Positions 1-12,995 are shown, counted from the first letter of the stretch. The stretch is DNA of 64,000 bases from Belnapia moabensis DSM 16746 (GCF_000745835.1 NZ_JQKB01000011.1:62001-126000); one strand, 5' to 3'. Notes: a model not told the origin generated them from the sequence alone. A program made the numbers and translations.

Positions 1-2423
<2,423 letters not shown>

Positions 2424-2448
2424 GGTGCGGGGGCCCTTTTTCCTCAAT

Positions 2449-2473
2449 CCGCATCGACTATGCTGCGATGCGG
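2449..2473. promoter_or_regulatory. Inverted repeat between acnA and ccmA
   Basis: CCGCATCG, nine bases, CGATGCGG: a perfect 8-bp inverted repeat in the divergent acnA/ccmA intergenic region, 26-50 bases upstream of the acnA ATG. It may be an operator or a 5' leader hairpin of the acnA message. No regulator can be named from the sequence. Confidence 0.4.
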
Positions 2474-2559
2474 GGCTGGCGGTTTTAACCACGCTGCCGC
2501 GGGCTGGTCCATGGGCCGCGCGGTTGTCAAGGCCAGATGAGAAAGGTTCGCAACTGGCC

Positions 2560-3150
2560 ATGCTGCATGCGGAAAACCTGGCCTGCCGGCGTGGTGAAAG
2601 AGTCGTCTTTGCCGGGCTTTCCTTCAAGGTGGAGCCGGGCGCGGCGGTGCTGCTGACGGGCGCGAACGGCGCCGGGAAATCGACCCTGCTGCGGCTGCTG
2701 GCCGGGCTGCTGGCGCCGGCCGAGGGGCGGCTGCTGTGGCAGGAGGCGGATGCATTCGCCGACCGTGCGGCGCATGCGGGGCGGCTGCGCTACCTGTCGC
2801 ATGCGGATGCGCTGAAACCGGCGCTGACGACGCGGGAGAATCTCGGCTTCTTCGCGCGGCTCTGGGGCGGGGATGCGGGCGCGGCGCTCGATGAGCTTGG
2901 GCTGGCGCCGCTCGCCGAGCTGCCGGCGCGGGTGCTGTCCTCCGGGCAGAAGCGGCGGCTGGCTTTGGCGCGGCTGGCCCTTGCCCCGGCGGCGCTCTGG
3001 CTGCTGGATGAGCCGACGGTGGGGCTGGATGCGGTTTCGGTCGAACGACTCGGTGCGTTGCTGGCGCGGCATCGCGCGGCGGGCGGGATGGTGCTGGCGG
3101 CGACGCATCTGCCGCTGCCGCTGCCGGATGCGCGGGAGTTGCGGCTTTGA
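2560..3150 (+). CDS. ccmA: Heme exporter ATP-binding protein CcmA
   Basis: ATPase of the CcmAB(CD) transporter of System I cytochrome c maturation, which drives release of holo-CcmE on the periplasmic side. 196 aa, the normal family length. Walker [10 protein letters not shown] at residues 34-42, a shortened signature motif SSGQKRR and Walker [10 protein letters not shown] are all visible. ATG at 2560 gives the family N-terminus; upstream in-frame codons are not CcmA-like. The stop overlaps the TTG start of ccmB, so translation is coupled. ccmC-ccmI do not follow here, so the rest of the pathway must be elsewhere. Confidence 0.95.
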   Translation: MLHAENLACRRGERVVFAGLSFKVEPGAAVLLTGANGAGKSTLLRLLAGLLAPAEGRLLWQEADAFADRAAHAGRLRYLSHADALKPALTTRENLGFFARLWGGDAGAALDELGLAPLAELPARVLSSGQKRRLALARLALAPAALWLLDEPTVGLDAVSVERLGALLARHRAAGGMVLAATHLPLPLPDARELRL

Positions 3151-3806
3151 GGGGGTTCGGGGCGCTGCTCGGGCGGGAGATGCGGCTGGCCATTCGGCAT
3201 CCGGCGGATTCGCTGGCGGCGGTGCTGTTCTTCGTGCTCGTGGCGGCGCTGTTCCCCTTCGGCATCGGGCCGGCGCCGGAGGCGTTGGCGCGGCTGGCGC
3301 CGGGGGCCTTGCTGGCTTCCGCCCTGCTCGCGGCGCTGCTGCCGCTCGACCGGCTGTTCGGCGCGGATGTGGAGGATGGGACGCTCGACCAATTGCTGCT
3401 GTCGGGGATGGGGGCGGCGACCGTCGCCTTGGCCAAGGCGCTGGCACATTGGCTGGTGACGGGGCTGCCGCTGCTGGTGGCGACCCCCATCGCCGGGGCG
3501 ATGCTCAACCTGGCGACGGAGGCCTGGCCGGCGGCGATGGCGGCGCTCGGGCTGGGGACTGCCTTTCTCTCGCTGCTGGGGACGGCGGGGGCGGCGCTGA
3601 CGCTGGGGGCTCGGCGCGGCGGCGTGCTGCTGCCGCTGCTGGTGCTGCCGCTGGCCATCCCCGCCGTCATCTTCGGCGCGGCGGGGATCGAGGCGGCGGC
3701 GGCGGGGCTGGAGGCGCGGCCCTATCTGCTGCTGCTGGGCGCGCTGGTGGCGGCGGCGTTGCCGCTGGCGCCGTTGGCGGCGGGGGCGGCGCTCCGGGTG
3801 GAGTAG
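3147..3806 (+). CDS. ccmB: Heme exporter membrane protein CcmB
   Basis: Integral membrane partner of CcmA in cytochrome c biogenesis. 219 aa, almost wholly hydrophobic with about six membrane segments after a short basic N-terminus (LLGREMRLAIRHP), as in the family. The start is TTG at 3147 overlapping the ccmA TGA (TTGA); the first downstream ATG (3180) would remove the conserved N-terminal arm. Very high GC with long runs of GCG/GCC alanine codons. Nothing of the ccm pathway follows; the next gene is a SOUL-family lipoprotein. Confidence 0.93.
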   Translation: MRGFGALLGREMRLAIRHPADSLAAVLFFVLVAALFPFGIGPAPEALARLAPGALLASALLAALLPLDRLFGADVEDGTLDQLLLSGMGAATVALAKALAHWLVTGLPLLVATPIAGAMLNLATEAWPAAMAALGLGTAFLSLLGTAGAALTLGARRGGVLLPLLVLPLAIPAVIFGAAGIEAAAAGLEARPYLLLLGALVAAALPLAPLAAGAALRVE

Positions 3807-3857
3807 CGGTGGCGGCGGGGCGGCTTATGTCATCGGGGCGATGAAGAGGGTGTTCGC

Positions 3858-4496
3858 ATGCTCGGCCGACTGCTTTCCGCCGCCTCGGGGCTGCTGCTCG
3901 GGGCCTGTTCGGTCGTCGGCGTGAGGTCGGGGACGGAGGAGCCGCGCTTCACCGTGGTGGAGCGGGTGGGCGAGGTGGAGATCCGCGACTATGCGCCGCG
4001 GGTCGCGGCCGAGACGCTGGTCGAGGCCGACAGCGAGGAGGCGGCGCGGCGCGAGGGGTTCCGGCGGCTGGCCGGCTATATCTTCGGCGGCAACCGGCGG
4101 CGGGCGCGGATCGCCATGACGGCGCCCGTGGCGCAGGGCTCGGCGCGGATCGCCATGACCGCGCCGGTCGGGCAATCGGCGGCGCCGGGGGGATGGATGA
4201 TCCGCTTCTTCCTGCCGGCGGAGATCGCCAGCGCCGAGGCGGCGCCGGTGCCGGAGGATGGGCGGGTCGGCATCGTCACCGTCCCCGGCGAGCGGGTCGC
4301 CGTGCTGCGCTATGCGGGGGTACCGGGTGCGGAGGCGGCGGCCGCGGCGCGGGCGCGGCTGTTGGAGGCGCTCGGTGCGGGACCGTGGCGGGCGGAGGGG
4401 GAGGCCTTCGACTGGTTCTACGATCCGCCCTGGACGCTGCCGCCGCTGCGGCGGAACGAGGCGGTGGTACGGGTCAGCCGCCGGACGGAGGGGTAG
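3858..4496 (+). CDS. SOUL-family heme-binding lipoprotein
   Basis: 212 aa. A lipoprotein signal with lipobox LLGAC at residues 13-17 is followed by a SOUL/heme-binding domain: EEPRFTVVERVGEVEIRDY near the start, two copies of IAMTAPV about 75-100 residues in (a SOUL hallmark) and a C-terminal FDWFYDPPWTLPP block. Members bind heme or related tetrapyrroles; a membrane-anchored envelope role is inferred. Lying just downstream of ccmAB hints at heme handling but is not proof. The 3' end overlaps the convergent MarR gene by 23 bp. Confidence 0.85.
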   Translation: MLGRLLSAASGLLLGACSVVGVRSGTEEPRFTVVERVGEVEIRDYAPRVAAETLVEADSEEAARREGFRRLAGYIFGGNRRRARIAMTAPVAQGSARIAMTAPVGQSAAPGGWMIRFFLPAEIASAEAAPVPEDGRVGIVTVPGERVAVLRYAGVPGAEAAAAARARLLEALGAGPWRAEGEAFDWFYDPPWTLPPLRRNEAVVRVSRRTEG

Positions 4497-4935
4497 CGAG
4501 GCCGATCGCCACGCGCTCCAGCACGGCGAGGCAGGCGGCGAGGTCCTCCTCCGGGATGCCGGCGAGGATCTCGGCGCGGACGACCGTCGCCGCGGCCTCG
4601 ATGCGCTGGATCAGCGGCAGGGCACGCTCGGTGAGGTGCAGGGTCTTGGCGCGCCGGTCTTGGGCGGAGCTGCGGCGCTCGACCAGCCCCTCCCCTTCCA
4701 GCCAGTCGAGGGTACGAACGAGCGTCGGGCCCTCGATCAGAAGGCGGTTGGCCAGCTCCTTCTGGGTGATGCCGTCGCCGCTGCGGGAGAGGGTAAGGAG
4801 GGCGAGCCAGCGCGCCTCGGTCAGGCCGAAATCGGCGATGCGTGCGTCCAGCCGCCCGCGCCAGCGCCGCGCGATCTGCGCGATGCTCATGCCGAGGCGC
4901 CACTGGGTATGGGCAAGCGTCGAGCCGTCCCGCAT
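4474..4935 (-). CDS. MarR-family transcriptional regulator
   Basis: 153 aa with the MarR winged-helix fold: an N-terminal dimerisation helix, the recognition region GITQKELANRLLIEGPTLVR (about residues 55-75), the wing SSAQDRRAKTLHLTERA and a C-terminal helix containing ILAGIPEEDL. Likely a small-molecule-responsive repressor; the target is unknown. It is convergent with, and overlaps by 23 bp, the SOUL lipoprotein gene, so it is not in an operon with it. Upstream is the 3' end of the M32 peptidase gene on the same strand. Confidence 0.9.
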   Translation of the reverse strand: MRDGSTLAHTQWRLGMSIAQIARRWRGRLDARIADFGLTEARWLALLTLSRSGDGITQKELANRLLIEGPTLVRTLDWLEGEGLVERRSSAQDRRAKTLHLTERALPLIQRIEAAATVVRAEILAGIPEEDLAACLAVLERVAIGLATPPSGG

Positions 4936-4979
4936 CGCCGCAGGCTAGACCGGAGCGGGATAGCTAGGAAGCTAGATAA

Positions 4980-6464
4980 TCAGCCCAAGTACCGGCTGCG
5001 GAGATGCGCCATGAAATCCTCCGGGTCGAGCGGCTTGCCGGTTGCGGCCCGCAGCAAGTCCTGGAAGCCGAGGCGGGAGCCTTGGCCGTGGACATGGATG
5101 CGCAGCCAGGAGAGCAGCGGGGCCATGTCGCCCTCGGCGAGCGAAGCGTCGAGCTCCGGCAGGGCGCGGCGGGCGGCGCCCATCAGCTGGGCGGCGGCCA
5201 TGGCGCCGAGGGTGTAGCTCGGGAAATAGCCGAAGGCGCCGTCATGCCAGTGGATGTCCTGCAGGCAGCCCCGGGCGTCGTCGGGCGGTGCGAGGCCGAG
5301 GAGGCGGGTGAAGCCCTCGGCCCAGGCGCCAGGGAGGTCGGCGACGGCAAGCTCGCCCGCGATCAGCGCGCGCTCCAAGCGGAAGCGGAGGATGACATGG
5401 GCGGGATAGGTCAGCTCATCGGCATCGACGCGGATGAAGCCGCGGGAGACGCGGCGCCAGAGGCGGGCGAGGTTGGCGGTGGCGTAGGGGGCCGGGTCGC
5501 CGCCGAAGGCCGCGTGCAGCTCGCCGCCGAGGAAGGCGAGGAACGCATCCGACCGGCAGGCCTGCATCTCCATCAGTAGGCTCTGCGACTCGTGGGCGGC
5601 CATGCCGGCGGCCTCGCCGACCGGCTGGCGAGCCCAGGCGGCGGGGAGGCCGGCCTCGTAGAGGGCGTGGCCGGTTTCGTGGATGACGCCCATCAGCGCC
5701 TTCCCGACCTCCGCCTCGCTGTAGAAGGTGGTGATGCGGATATCGGTGGGCGTGCCGCCGCAGAAGGGGTGGAGGCTCTCGTCGAGCCTTGCATGGGCGT
5801 AGTCGAGGCCGAGGCGGGCGGAGATCGACTGGCAGAGGCGGCGCTGGGTCTCGATCGGGAAAGGGCCTGGCAGCGGCTGGGGAGTGCCACGGGCGGCTTG
5901 CAGGGACTCGGCCCGGGGCAGCGCTTCGGCGAGGAAGGATTCGTAGGCGGCGAAGACGGGCTCGACATCGGCGGCCGCGATGCCGGGCTGGTAGCGGTCC
6001 ATCAGCGCGTCATAGGGCGACAGGCCGAGGGCGCCGGAGAGGGCGGCGGCGGTCTCGCGCTGGAGGCGGACGACCTCCTCCAGCTGGGGGCGGACCAGGG
6101 AGAAGTCGGAGCGGGCCTTGGCGGTGCGCCAGACCTTCTCGCAGGTGGCGTTGGCACGCTCCGTCGCTTCCACCAGATCGGTCGGAAGGGCCGTCGCGCG
6201 GCGGTGGGCGCGGCGCATGAGGGCGAGGTTGGCGCTCTCCCATTCGCCCTCGGCGCTGGCGGCGGCGAGGTCGTCGGTGACCTCGGGGGCAGTCAGCAGC
6301 TCGTGGCGGAGGCCGGCCAGCGTCGCCAGCTGCTCGCCGCGGGCGGCGCCGCCGCCGGGGGGCATCATCGCGCTGGCATCCCAGTGCAGCATGGCACTGG
6401 CCTCGCCGAGCGTTGCAAGGCGGGCGAAGCGGGTGGCGAGGCGAGCATAGGCAGTGCGGCTCAT
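4980..6464 (-). CDS. M32-family (Taq) metallocarboxypeptidase
   Basis: 494 aa, normal M32 length. The zinc motif HETGH lies at residues 262-266 (H262, E263, H266), inside the typical VIHETGHALYEAGLP block, with the later HESQSLLMEMQACRS segment carrying the third ligand glutamate. Predicted cytoplasmic, releasing C-terminal residues from peptides. The ATG at 6464 overlaps the SURF1 stop (ATGA-type), so the gene is translationally coupled to the cytochrome oxidase assembly operon. An in-frame extension upstream of 6464 reads through SURF1 in another frame and was rejected. Confidence 0.94.
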   Translation of the reverse strand: MSRTAYARLATRFARLATLGEASAMLHWDASAMMPPGGGAARGEQLATLAGLRHELLTAPEVTDDLAAASAEGEWESANLALMRRAHRRATALPTDLVEATERANATCEKVWRTAKARSDFSLVRPQLEEVVRLQRETAAALSGALGLSPYDALMDRYQPGIAAADVEPVFAAYESFLAEALPRAESLQAARGTPQPLPGPFPIETQRRLCQSISARLGLDYAHARLDESLHPFCGGTPTDIRITTFYSEAEVGKALMGVIHETGHALYEAGLPAAWARQPVGEAAGMAAHESQSLLMEMQACRSDAFLAFLGGELHAAFGGDPAPYATANLARLWRRVSRGFIRVDADELTYPAHVILRFRLERALIAGELAVADLPGAWAEGFTRLLGLAPPDDARGCLQDIHWHDGAFGYFPSYTLGAMAAAQLMGAARRALPELDASLAEGDMAPLLSWLRIHVHGQGSRLGFQDLLRAATGKPLDPEDFMAHLRSRYLG

Positions 6465-7144
6465 GCGGCGTGCTCCCGGCGGCTGCGGAGGAGGAAGGAG
6501 GCGACGACCCCGACCAGGGCGGCGGCGAGGCCGTACCAGGTGATGGCATAGCCGAGATGCGGGTTGTCCGGCCGCGGCAGGCTGCGGGCGGCGGCGGGGA
6601 GCGCCGTGGGGCTTGTCCCCGGCGGGGCGAGGGCGACGAGGCCGAAGGGAGCGGGCACCGGCAGGCCGAGCGCGGCGCCGATCACGGCCGGGTCGAAGAC
6701 ATAGAAGCGCCGGGCCGCCAAGTCGTCGCGCGGCGAGTTCCAGTCGCGGGTATCGGCCTGGCGGACATAGCCGATGACGGCAACCTCGCCCTCGGGCCGG
6801 TCGATGCCCTGGCTCCGCTCCATCGGCACCCAGCCGCGATCGACCAGGAGCGGCGGGGCACCCTGGCGGAGGAGTGGGGTGACGAGGCGGGCGCCGAGGG
6901 TGGTGCCGCGCAGCTCGATGCCGAGCATCGCCTCGCGCCCATGGTCGAGGCGGCCGGTGGCGACGACCTTGCTGTAGGGCGGCGGGTGGCCCGTCAGCGG
7001 CACCGGCGGGCCGGCCTCGGCGGCCGCGATGCGGTCGAGGATGTCGGCTTTCCAGTGCAGGCGGTGGACCTGCCAGGTGCCGAGGGTGATCAGCGCGGCC
7101 AGGACCGGCAGGCTGGCGAGGATGGGAAGGAGGAGGCGGCGCAT
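6461..7144 (-). CDS. SURF1-family cytochrome oxidase assembly protein
   Basis: 227 aa with two membrane segments (about residues 4-22 and 200-220) flanking a periplasmic domain, the SURF1 topology. Family motifs seen: LGTWQVHRLHWK after the first segment, the VDRGWVP block in the middle and NPHLGYAITWYGLA before the last segment. SURF1 proteins help insert heme a into subunit I. It follows ctaE by 95 bp in the same direction and overlaps the M32 peptidase gene by 4 bp. Confidence 0.92.
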   Translation of the reverse strand: MRRLLLPILASLPVLAALITLGTWQVHRLHWKADILDRIAAAEAGPPVPLTGHPPPYSKVVATGRLDHGREAMLGIELRGTTLGARLVTPLLRQGAPPLLVDRGWVPMERSQGIDRPEGEVAVIGYVRQADTRDWNSPRDDLAARRFYVFDPAVIGAALGLPVPAPFGLVALAPPGTSPTALPAAARSLPRPDNPHLGYAITWYGLAAALVGVVASFLLRSRREHAA

Positions 7145-7239
7145 CGCTCACCGATATGGGGCGGATCGGGCGACCGCCAAAGGAAAGGGCCGCCGCCGCG
7201 GATGCGGACGGCGGCCCTCGATGGGGAGCCCGGGGTGGA

Positions 7240-8091
7240 TCAGTGCTCGGCGATCTCGCCGGCGCCGAGGAAGTAGATGCAGACGAAGAGGAAGAGCCAG
7301 ACCACGTCCACGAAATGCCAGTACCAGGCGGCCGCCTCGAAGCCGAAGTGGCGCTGCGCGGTGAAGTGGCCCTTGATGGCGCGGACCAGGCAGACCGCCA
7401 GGAAGATGGTGCCGACCATCACGTGGAAGCCGTGGAAGCCGGTCGCCAGGAAGAAGGTCGAGGGATAGACACCGCCGGTGAACTTGAAGGGCGCCTCGGC
7501 ATACTCGACCACCTGGAAGGCGGTGAAGGAGAGGCCGAGCGCCACGGTGAGGGCGAGGCCCGTGATCAGCGACTTGCGGTCATTGTGCAGCAGGCCGTGA
7601 TGCGCCCAGGTGACCGTGCAGCCGGAGAGGAGCAGGATCATCGTGTTCAGGAAGGGCAGGCCGAAGGGGTCGAAGGTGAGGATGCCCTTGGGCGGCCAGA
7701 TCGCCTCCACCGCGCCGGAGACGTGCTGCGGGTAGAGGGCGTAGTGGAAATAGGCCCAGAAGAAGGCGACGAAGAACATCACCTCCGAGGCGATGAAGAG
7801 CATCATCCCATAGCGCAGGCCGATGCGCACGACGGGCGTGTGCATGCCCGGCGTGCGGGCCTCGCGGATGACGTCGCGCCACCAGAAGAACATCACGGCC
7901 AGCACGCTGGCGACGCCGAGATAGAGCATCCAGTGGATGCCGTAATGCGCCAGCAGCACGATGCCGAGCACCAGGGCGCCGCCCGCGAAGGCACCGGCCA
8001 GCGGCCAGGGCGAGGGATCGACCAGGTGGTAAGGGTGCTTGTGGAGCGGCGCGGGTTCCGCGGTCGCCGTCATGTCGGTGGAGCTGGCCAT
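7240..8091 (-). CDS. ctaE: Cytochrome c oxidase subunit III
   Basis: 283 aa, seven membrane segments, subunit III of the aa3-type oxidase in the cytoplasmic membrane. Recognised by HPYHLVDPSPWPL near the N-terminus, SEVMFFVAFFWAYFH, the GFHGFHVMVGTIFL block and the C-terminal WHFVDVVWLFLF. ATG 8091 was chosen because AGGA lies about eight bases upstream; ATG 8073 is an alternative six codons in. It follows ctaG in the same direction, in the usual alphaproteobacterial order. Confidence 0.96.
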   Translation of the reverse strand: MASSTDMTATAEPAPLHKHPYHLVDPSPWPLAGAFAGGALVLGIVLLAHYGIHWMLYLGVASVLAVMFFWWRDVIREARTPGMHTPVVRIGLRYGMMLFIASEVMFFVAFFWAYFHYALYPQHVSGAVEAIWPPKGILTFDPFGLPFLNTMILLLSGCTVTWAHHGLLHNDRKSLITGLALTVALGLSFTAFQVVEYAEAPFKFTGGVYPSTFFLATGFHGFHVMVGTIFLAVCLVRAIKGHFTAQRHFGFEAAAWYWHFVDVVWLFLFVCIYFLGAGEIAEH

Positions 8092-8177
8092 TGCGCGTCC
8101 TGATCTCTGCGGGAGGAGGCCCGCCGGTCGGGGCGCATCAATCCCCAAAAACCGGCCGTTATCAAGCCCTGAGGCGG

Positions 8178-8795
8178 CTATTGCGTCGTCGTGCGGGCCG
8201 GGCCGACATGCTGGCCGGCATTGGCCAACGCGCCGGAACGGGCGGCGTCGTCGAGGCTGCGGAAGAAGGTGTAGTTGATGGTGATGGTGCGGATGCCGAG
8301 CGTGTTCGGGTCGTCGGCGATGGCCGGATCGATCCAGAAGGTGAGCGGCATGTCGACCCGCTGGCCCGGCTCCAGCGTCTGCTCGTTGAAGCAGAAGCAG
8401 GCGGTCTTGTGGAAATACTTGCCCACCACCTCGGGCGTCACGTTGTAGGTGGCGATGCCGGTGACGGGGCGATCGGCAAGGTTCTCGGCCCGGTAGAAGC
8501 CCAGCCCCTCCTCGCCGACGCGGAGCGAGACGTTCGGCGCCTCCGGGGTGAAGCGCCAGGGCAGACCGGGATGGGTATTGGCGTTGAAGCGGACCGTCAT
8601 CGCCCTGGCGTCGGCGGCGGCGCCGGGCGCGGTGGGGCCGCCGGTCTGCACGGTGCCGTTATAGCCGGTCGCCCGGCAGAACATGTCGTAGAGCGGCACG
8701 GAGGCGAAGGCGAGGCCGACCATGCAGGCGACGCCGCCGCCGACCACGAGGCCGAGGCGGCGGTTGCGGCGGCGGAGGATCTCGGCGGGCGTCAT
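8178..8795 (-). CDS. ctaG: Cytochrome c oxidase assembly protein CtaG (Cox11)
   Basis: Copper chaperone that delivers Cu to the CuB site of subunit I. 205 aa: a short cytoplasmic N-terminus, one membrane anchor (about residues 14-32), the conserved VPLYDMFCRATGYNGT segment and a periplasmic immunoglobulin-like domain with the copper motif CFCFNEQ at about residues 132-138. It sits between the 42-aa CoxF-like gene (start 5 bp after that gene's stop region) and ctaE. Confidence 0.96.
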   Translation of the reverse strand: MTPAEILRRRNRRLGLVVGGGVACMVGLAFASVPLYDMFCRATGYNGTVQTGGPTAPGAAADARAMTVRFNANTHPGLPWRFTPEAPNVSLRVGEEGLGFYRAENLADRPVTGIATYNVTPEVVGKYFHKTACFCFNEQTLEPGQRVDMPLTFWIDPAIADDPNTLGIRTITINYTFFRSLDDAARSGALANAGQHVGPARTTTQ

Positions 8796-8799
8796 CGGA

Positions 8800-8928
8800 T
8801 CAACCCCTCAACACGCGGGCGGTGCTGATGGCGAAGAACAGCACCACGAGCAGGACCAGCACGCCAACCACCGCCCAGTTCTTCTGGCGGCGCCGGCGGT
8901 CGAAATCGAGGCGTTGCTCGGGCGTCAT
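8800..8928 (-). CDS. Small single-span protein, CoxF-like
   Basis: 42 aa. A basic N-terminus (MTPEQRLDFDRRRRQKNW) is followed by one membrane helix (about residues 18-37). Its ATG overlaps the ctaB stop and it ends just before ctaG, the place where alphaproteobacteria carry a small CoxF-type gene of the oxidase assembly cluster. Function is not established from sequence; position and topology suggest a small accessory or assembly protein. Short enough to be missed by automatic callers. Confidence 0.78.
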   Translation of the reverse strand: MTPEQRLDFDRRRRQKNWAVVGVLVLLVVLFFAISTARVLRG

Positions 8929-9851
8929 CAGCCGAGCAGGGCCTTGTCGGCGGCGAGCGCCATGAAGAGCAGGGCGAGGTAGAGCAGCGAGTAGCGGAAG
9001 GCCTTCTTCGCCGGCTTGTCGCCGGTGAGGCTGCGGCCGGCCTCGTCCTGCTCGTCGCGCCAGACGGCGATCGAGTGACGCAGGAATTCGGCGCCGAGCA
9101 GAAGGGCGGCGACGGCATAGAGCCAGCCCGCGAAGCCGAGCAGCGTCGGCAGCAATGTCAGCGGCAGCAGCACCAGGGTGTAGACGAGGACCTGCTTCCG
9201 CGTCTCCCGCGCGCCATGGGTGACGGGGAGCATCGGCACGCCGACCTTCTCGTAATCGGCATGGGCAAAGAGGCTGAGCGCCCAGAAATGCGGCGGCGTC
9301 CAGAAGAAGATGATGGCGAAGAGGATCATCGGCGCCAGCGTCACGTCGCCGGTGACGGCCGCCCAGCCGATCACCGGGGGGAAGGCGCCGGCGGCGCCGC
9401 CGATGACGATGTTCTGCGAGGTCCGCCGCTTCAGCCAGGCGGTGTAGACGAAGACGTAGAAGGCGATGGAGAGCGCCAGCACGCCGGCCGCGACCCAATT
9501 CGTCGCCAGTCCCATGATGAGAACTGAGGCGACGGCGAGGCCGACGCCGTAGGCGAGCGCGGCGCCAGGCTCGATCCGCCCGGCGGGGATGGGCCGGTTC
9601 TGGGTGCGGCGCATGACCGCGTCGATGTCGCGGTCGTACCACATGTTGATGGCGCCCGAGGCGCCGGCGCCGAGCGCGATGCAGAGCACGGCGGCGATGG
9701 CGAGCGTCGGGTGGAGGTGGCCGGGGGCGACGAGCAGGCCGCAGATGCCGGTGAGCACTACCAGCGAGATGACGCGCGGCTTGAGGAGGGTGACCCAGTC
9801 CTTGACCTCGGACAGGTCCTGCGGCGGTGCGGCTGCGGTGACGTCGCTCAT
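8928..9851 (-). CDS. ctaB: Protoheme IX farnesyltransferase (heme O synthase)
   Basis: 307 aa UbiA-family membrane prenyltransferase that converts heme b to heme o, the precursor of heme a. The first Asp-rich motif NMWYDRDIDAVMRRTQNRP lies near residue 85 and the second, HADYEKVGVPMLP, near 205; about nine membrane segments. ATG 9851 (MSDVTAAAP) was chosen because an ATG eight codons upstream (9875) falls on the T-run of an intrinsic terminator following ctaD. It heads the ctaB-coxF-like-ctaG-ctaE-SURF1-M32 run. Confidence 0.95.
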   Translation of the reverse strand: MSDVTAAAPPQDLSEVKDWVTLLKPRVISLVVLTGICGLLVAPGHLHPTLAIAAVLCIALGAGASGAINMWYDRDIDAVMRRTQNRPIPAGRIEPGAALAYGVGLAVASVLIMGLATNWVAAGVLALSIAFYVFVYTAWLKRRTSQNIVIGGAAGAFPPVIGWAAVTGDVTLAPMILFAIIFFWTPPHFWALSLFAHADYEKVGVPMLPVTHGARETRKQVLVYTLVLLPLTLLPTLLGFAGWLYAVAALLLGAEFLRHSIAVWRDEQDEAGRSLTGDKPAKKAFRYSLLYLALLFMALAADKALLG

Positions 9852-9873
9852 GGGGGCGATGTAGGCCCTCCCC

Positions 9874-9909
9874 ATGAAAAACGCCACACCCCGGACTGCG
9901 GGATGTGGC
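9874..9909 (-). terminator. Intrinsic terminator between ctaD and ctaB
   Basis: Read on the minus strand, the stem GCCACATCCCG / CGGGGTGTGGC (10 of 11 pairs, 5-base loop) is followed by GTTTTTC. It lies 25 bases past the ctaD stop and just before ctaB. It should end or attenuate ctaCD transcripts ahead of the assembly genes. Confidence 0.75.
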
Positions 9910-9934
9910 GCTTTCTCTGTGACCTGACGCGGGC

Positions 9935-12476
<2,542 letters not shown>

Positions 12477-12497
12477 CCCGTGTCCCGCCCGCCGCGC

Positions 12498-12513
12498 GCG
12501 GTGCGCGCACCGC
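12498..12513. repeat. 16-bp perfect palindrome upstream of ctaC
   Basis: GCGGTGCGCGCACCGC reads the same on both strands and lies 22 bases upstream of the ctaC ATG. It could be an operator or a leader hairpin of the oxidase operon. In DNA this rich in GC a short palindrome can be chance. Confidence 0.3.
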
Positions 12514-12668
12514 CTGAGAAAGGTCCTGCCGTCCGGACCAGCCGGCCGACGCGTCGCCGCGCCCCGAAGAGGCTGAGGCGACGCGGCCGGACCATAGTCG
12601 CGCAGCACCGCACCGCACAAGTGAGGGCCGGCGCGCGAAGCGCAAGTCCGGCCGGGAGGGGACGCAAT

Positions 12669-12995
12669 TCAGGGTGCGGATTCGGCCTCGGCATCGACCT
12701 CGGCGACGTGGTCAACCATGTCCGAGAGCATGGAGCGGATATGCTCGTCCATCACCGCGTAGAAGACCTGGCGGCCGCGGCGGTCGGCCTGGAGCAGCCG
12801 CGCCGCGCGCAGCAGGCGCAGGTGGTGCGAGACGAGGGAGGCGGAGATGCCGAGGCGCTCCGCCATCTCGCCCACCGCCGCCGGGGCGTCGAGGCAGGCG
12901 AGGATGATCTTGAGCCGCGTCGGGTCGCTCATCAGGCGGAACATTTCCGCCAATTCAACCACTTGATCGTCGCCGATCCGGATTCGTGCGCGCAT
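12669..12995 (-). CDS. ArsR/SmtB-family metal-sensing repressor with alpha-5 site
   Basis: 108 aa winged-helix protein: LMSDPTRLKIILACL, then the recognition helix SASLVSHHLRLL (residues 51-62) and the wing RRGRQVFYAV. The last helix holds D83, H85, H96 and E99, spaced D-x-H-x10-H-x2-E, exactly the SmtB/CzrA alpha-5 metal site (SmtB D104, H106, H117, E120). This predicts a dimer that binds Zn(II) or a similar ion and leaves DNA. It is divergent from the Nramp gene, with an inverted repeat between them that resembles SmtB-type half sites, so it probably controls that transporter and itself. Confidence 0.9.
   Translation of the reverse strand: MRARIRIGDDQVVELAEMFRLMSDPTRLKIILACLDAPAAVGEMAERLGISASLVSHHLRLLRAARLLQADRRGRQVFYAVMDEHIRSMLSDMVDHVAEVDAEAESAP

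Noticed and set aside
4980-7151. 723-codon reading of the M32 peptidase with a long N-terminal extension
   Set aside because: The first ~230 codons run through SURF1 in a different frame and are Pro/Arg-rich; the peptidase family begins at ATG 6464.
9852-9875. Longer ctaB start (ATG 9875)
   Set aside because: The ATG lies within the T-run of the ctaD terminator and lacks a ribosome site; ATG 9851 gives the normal family N-terminus.
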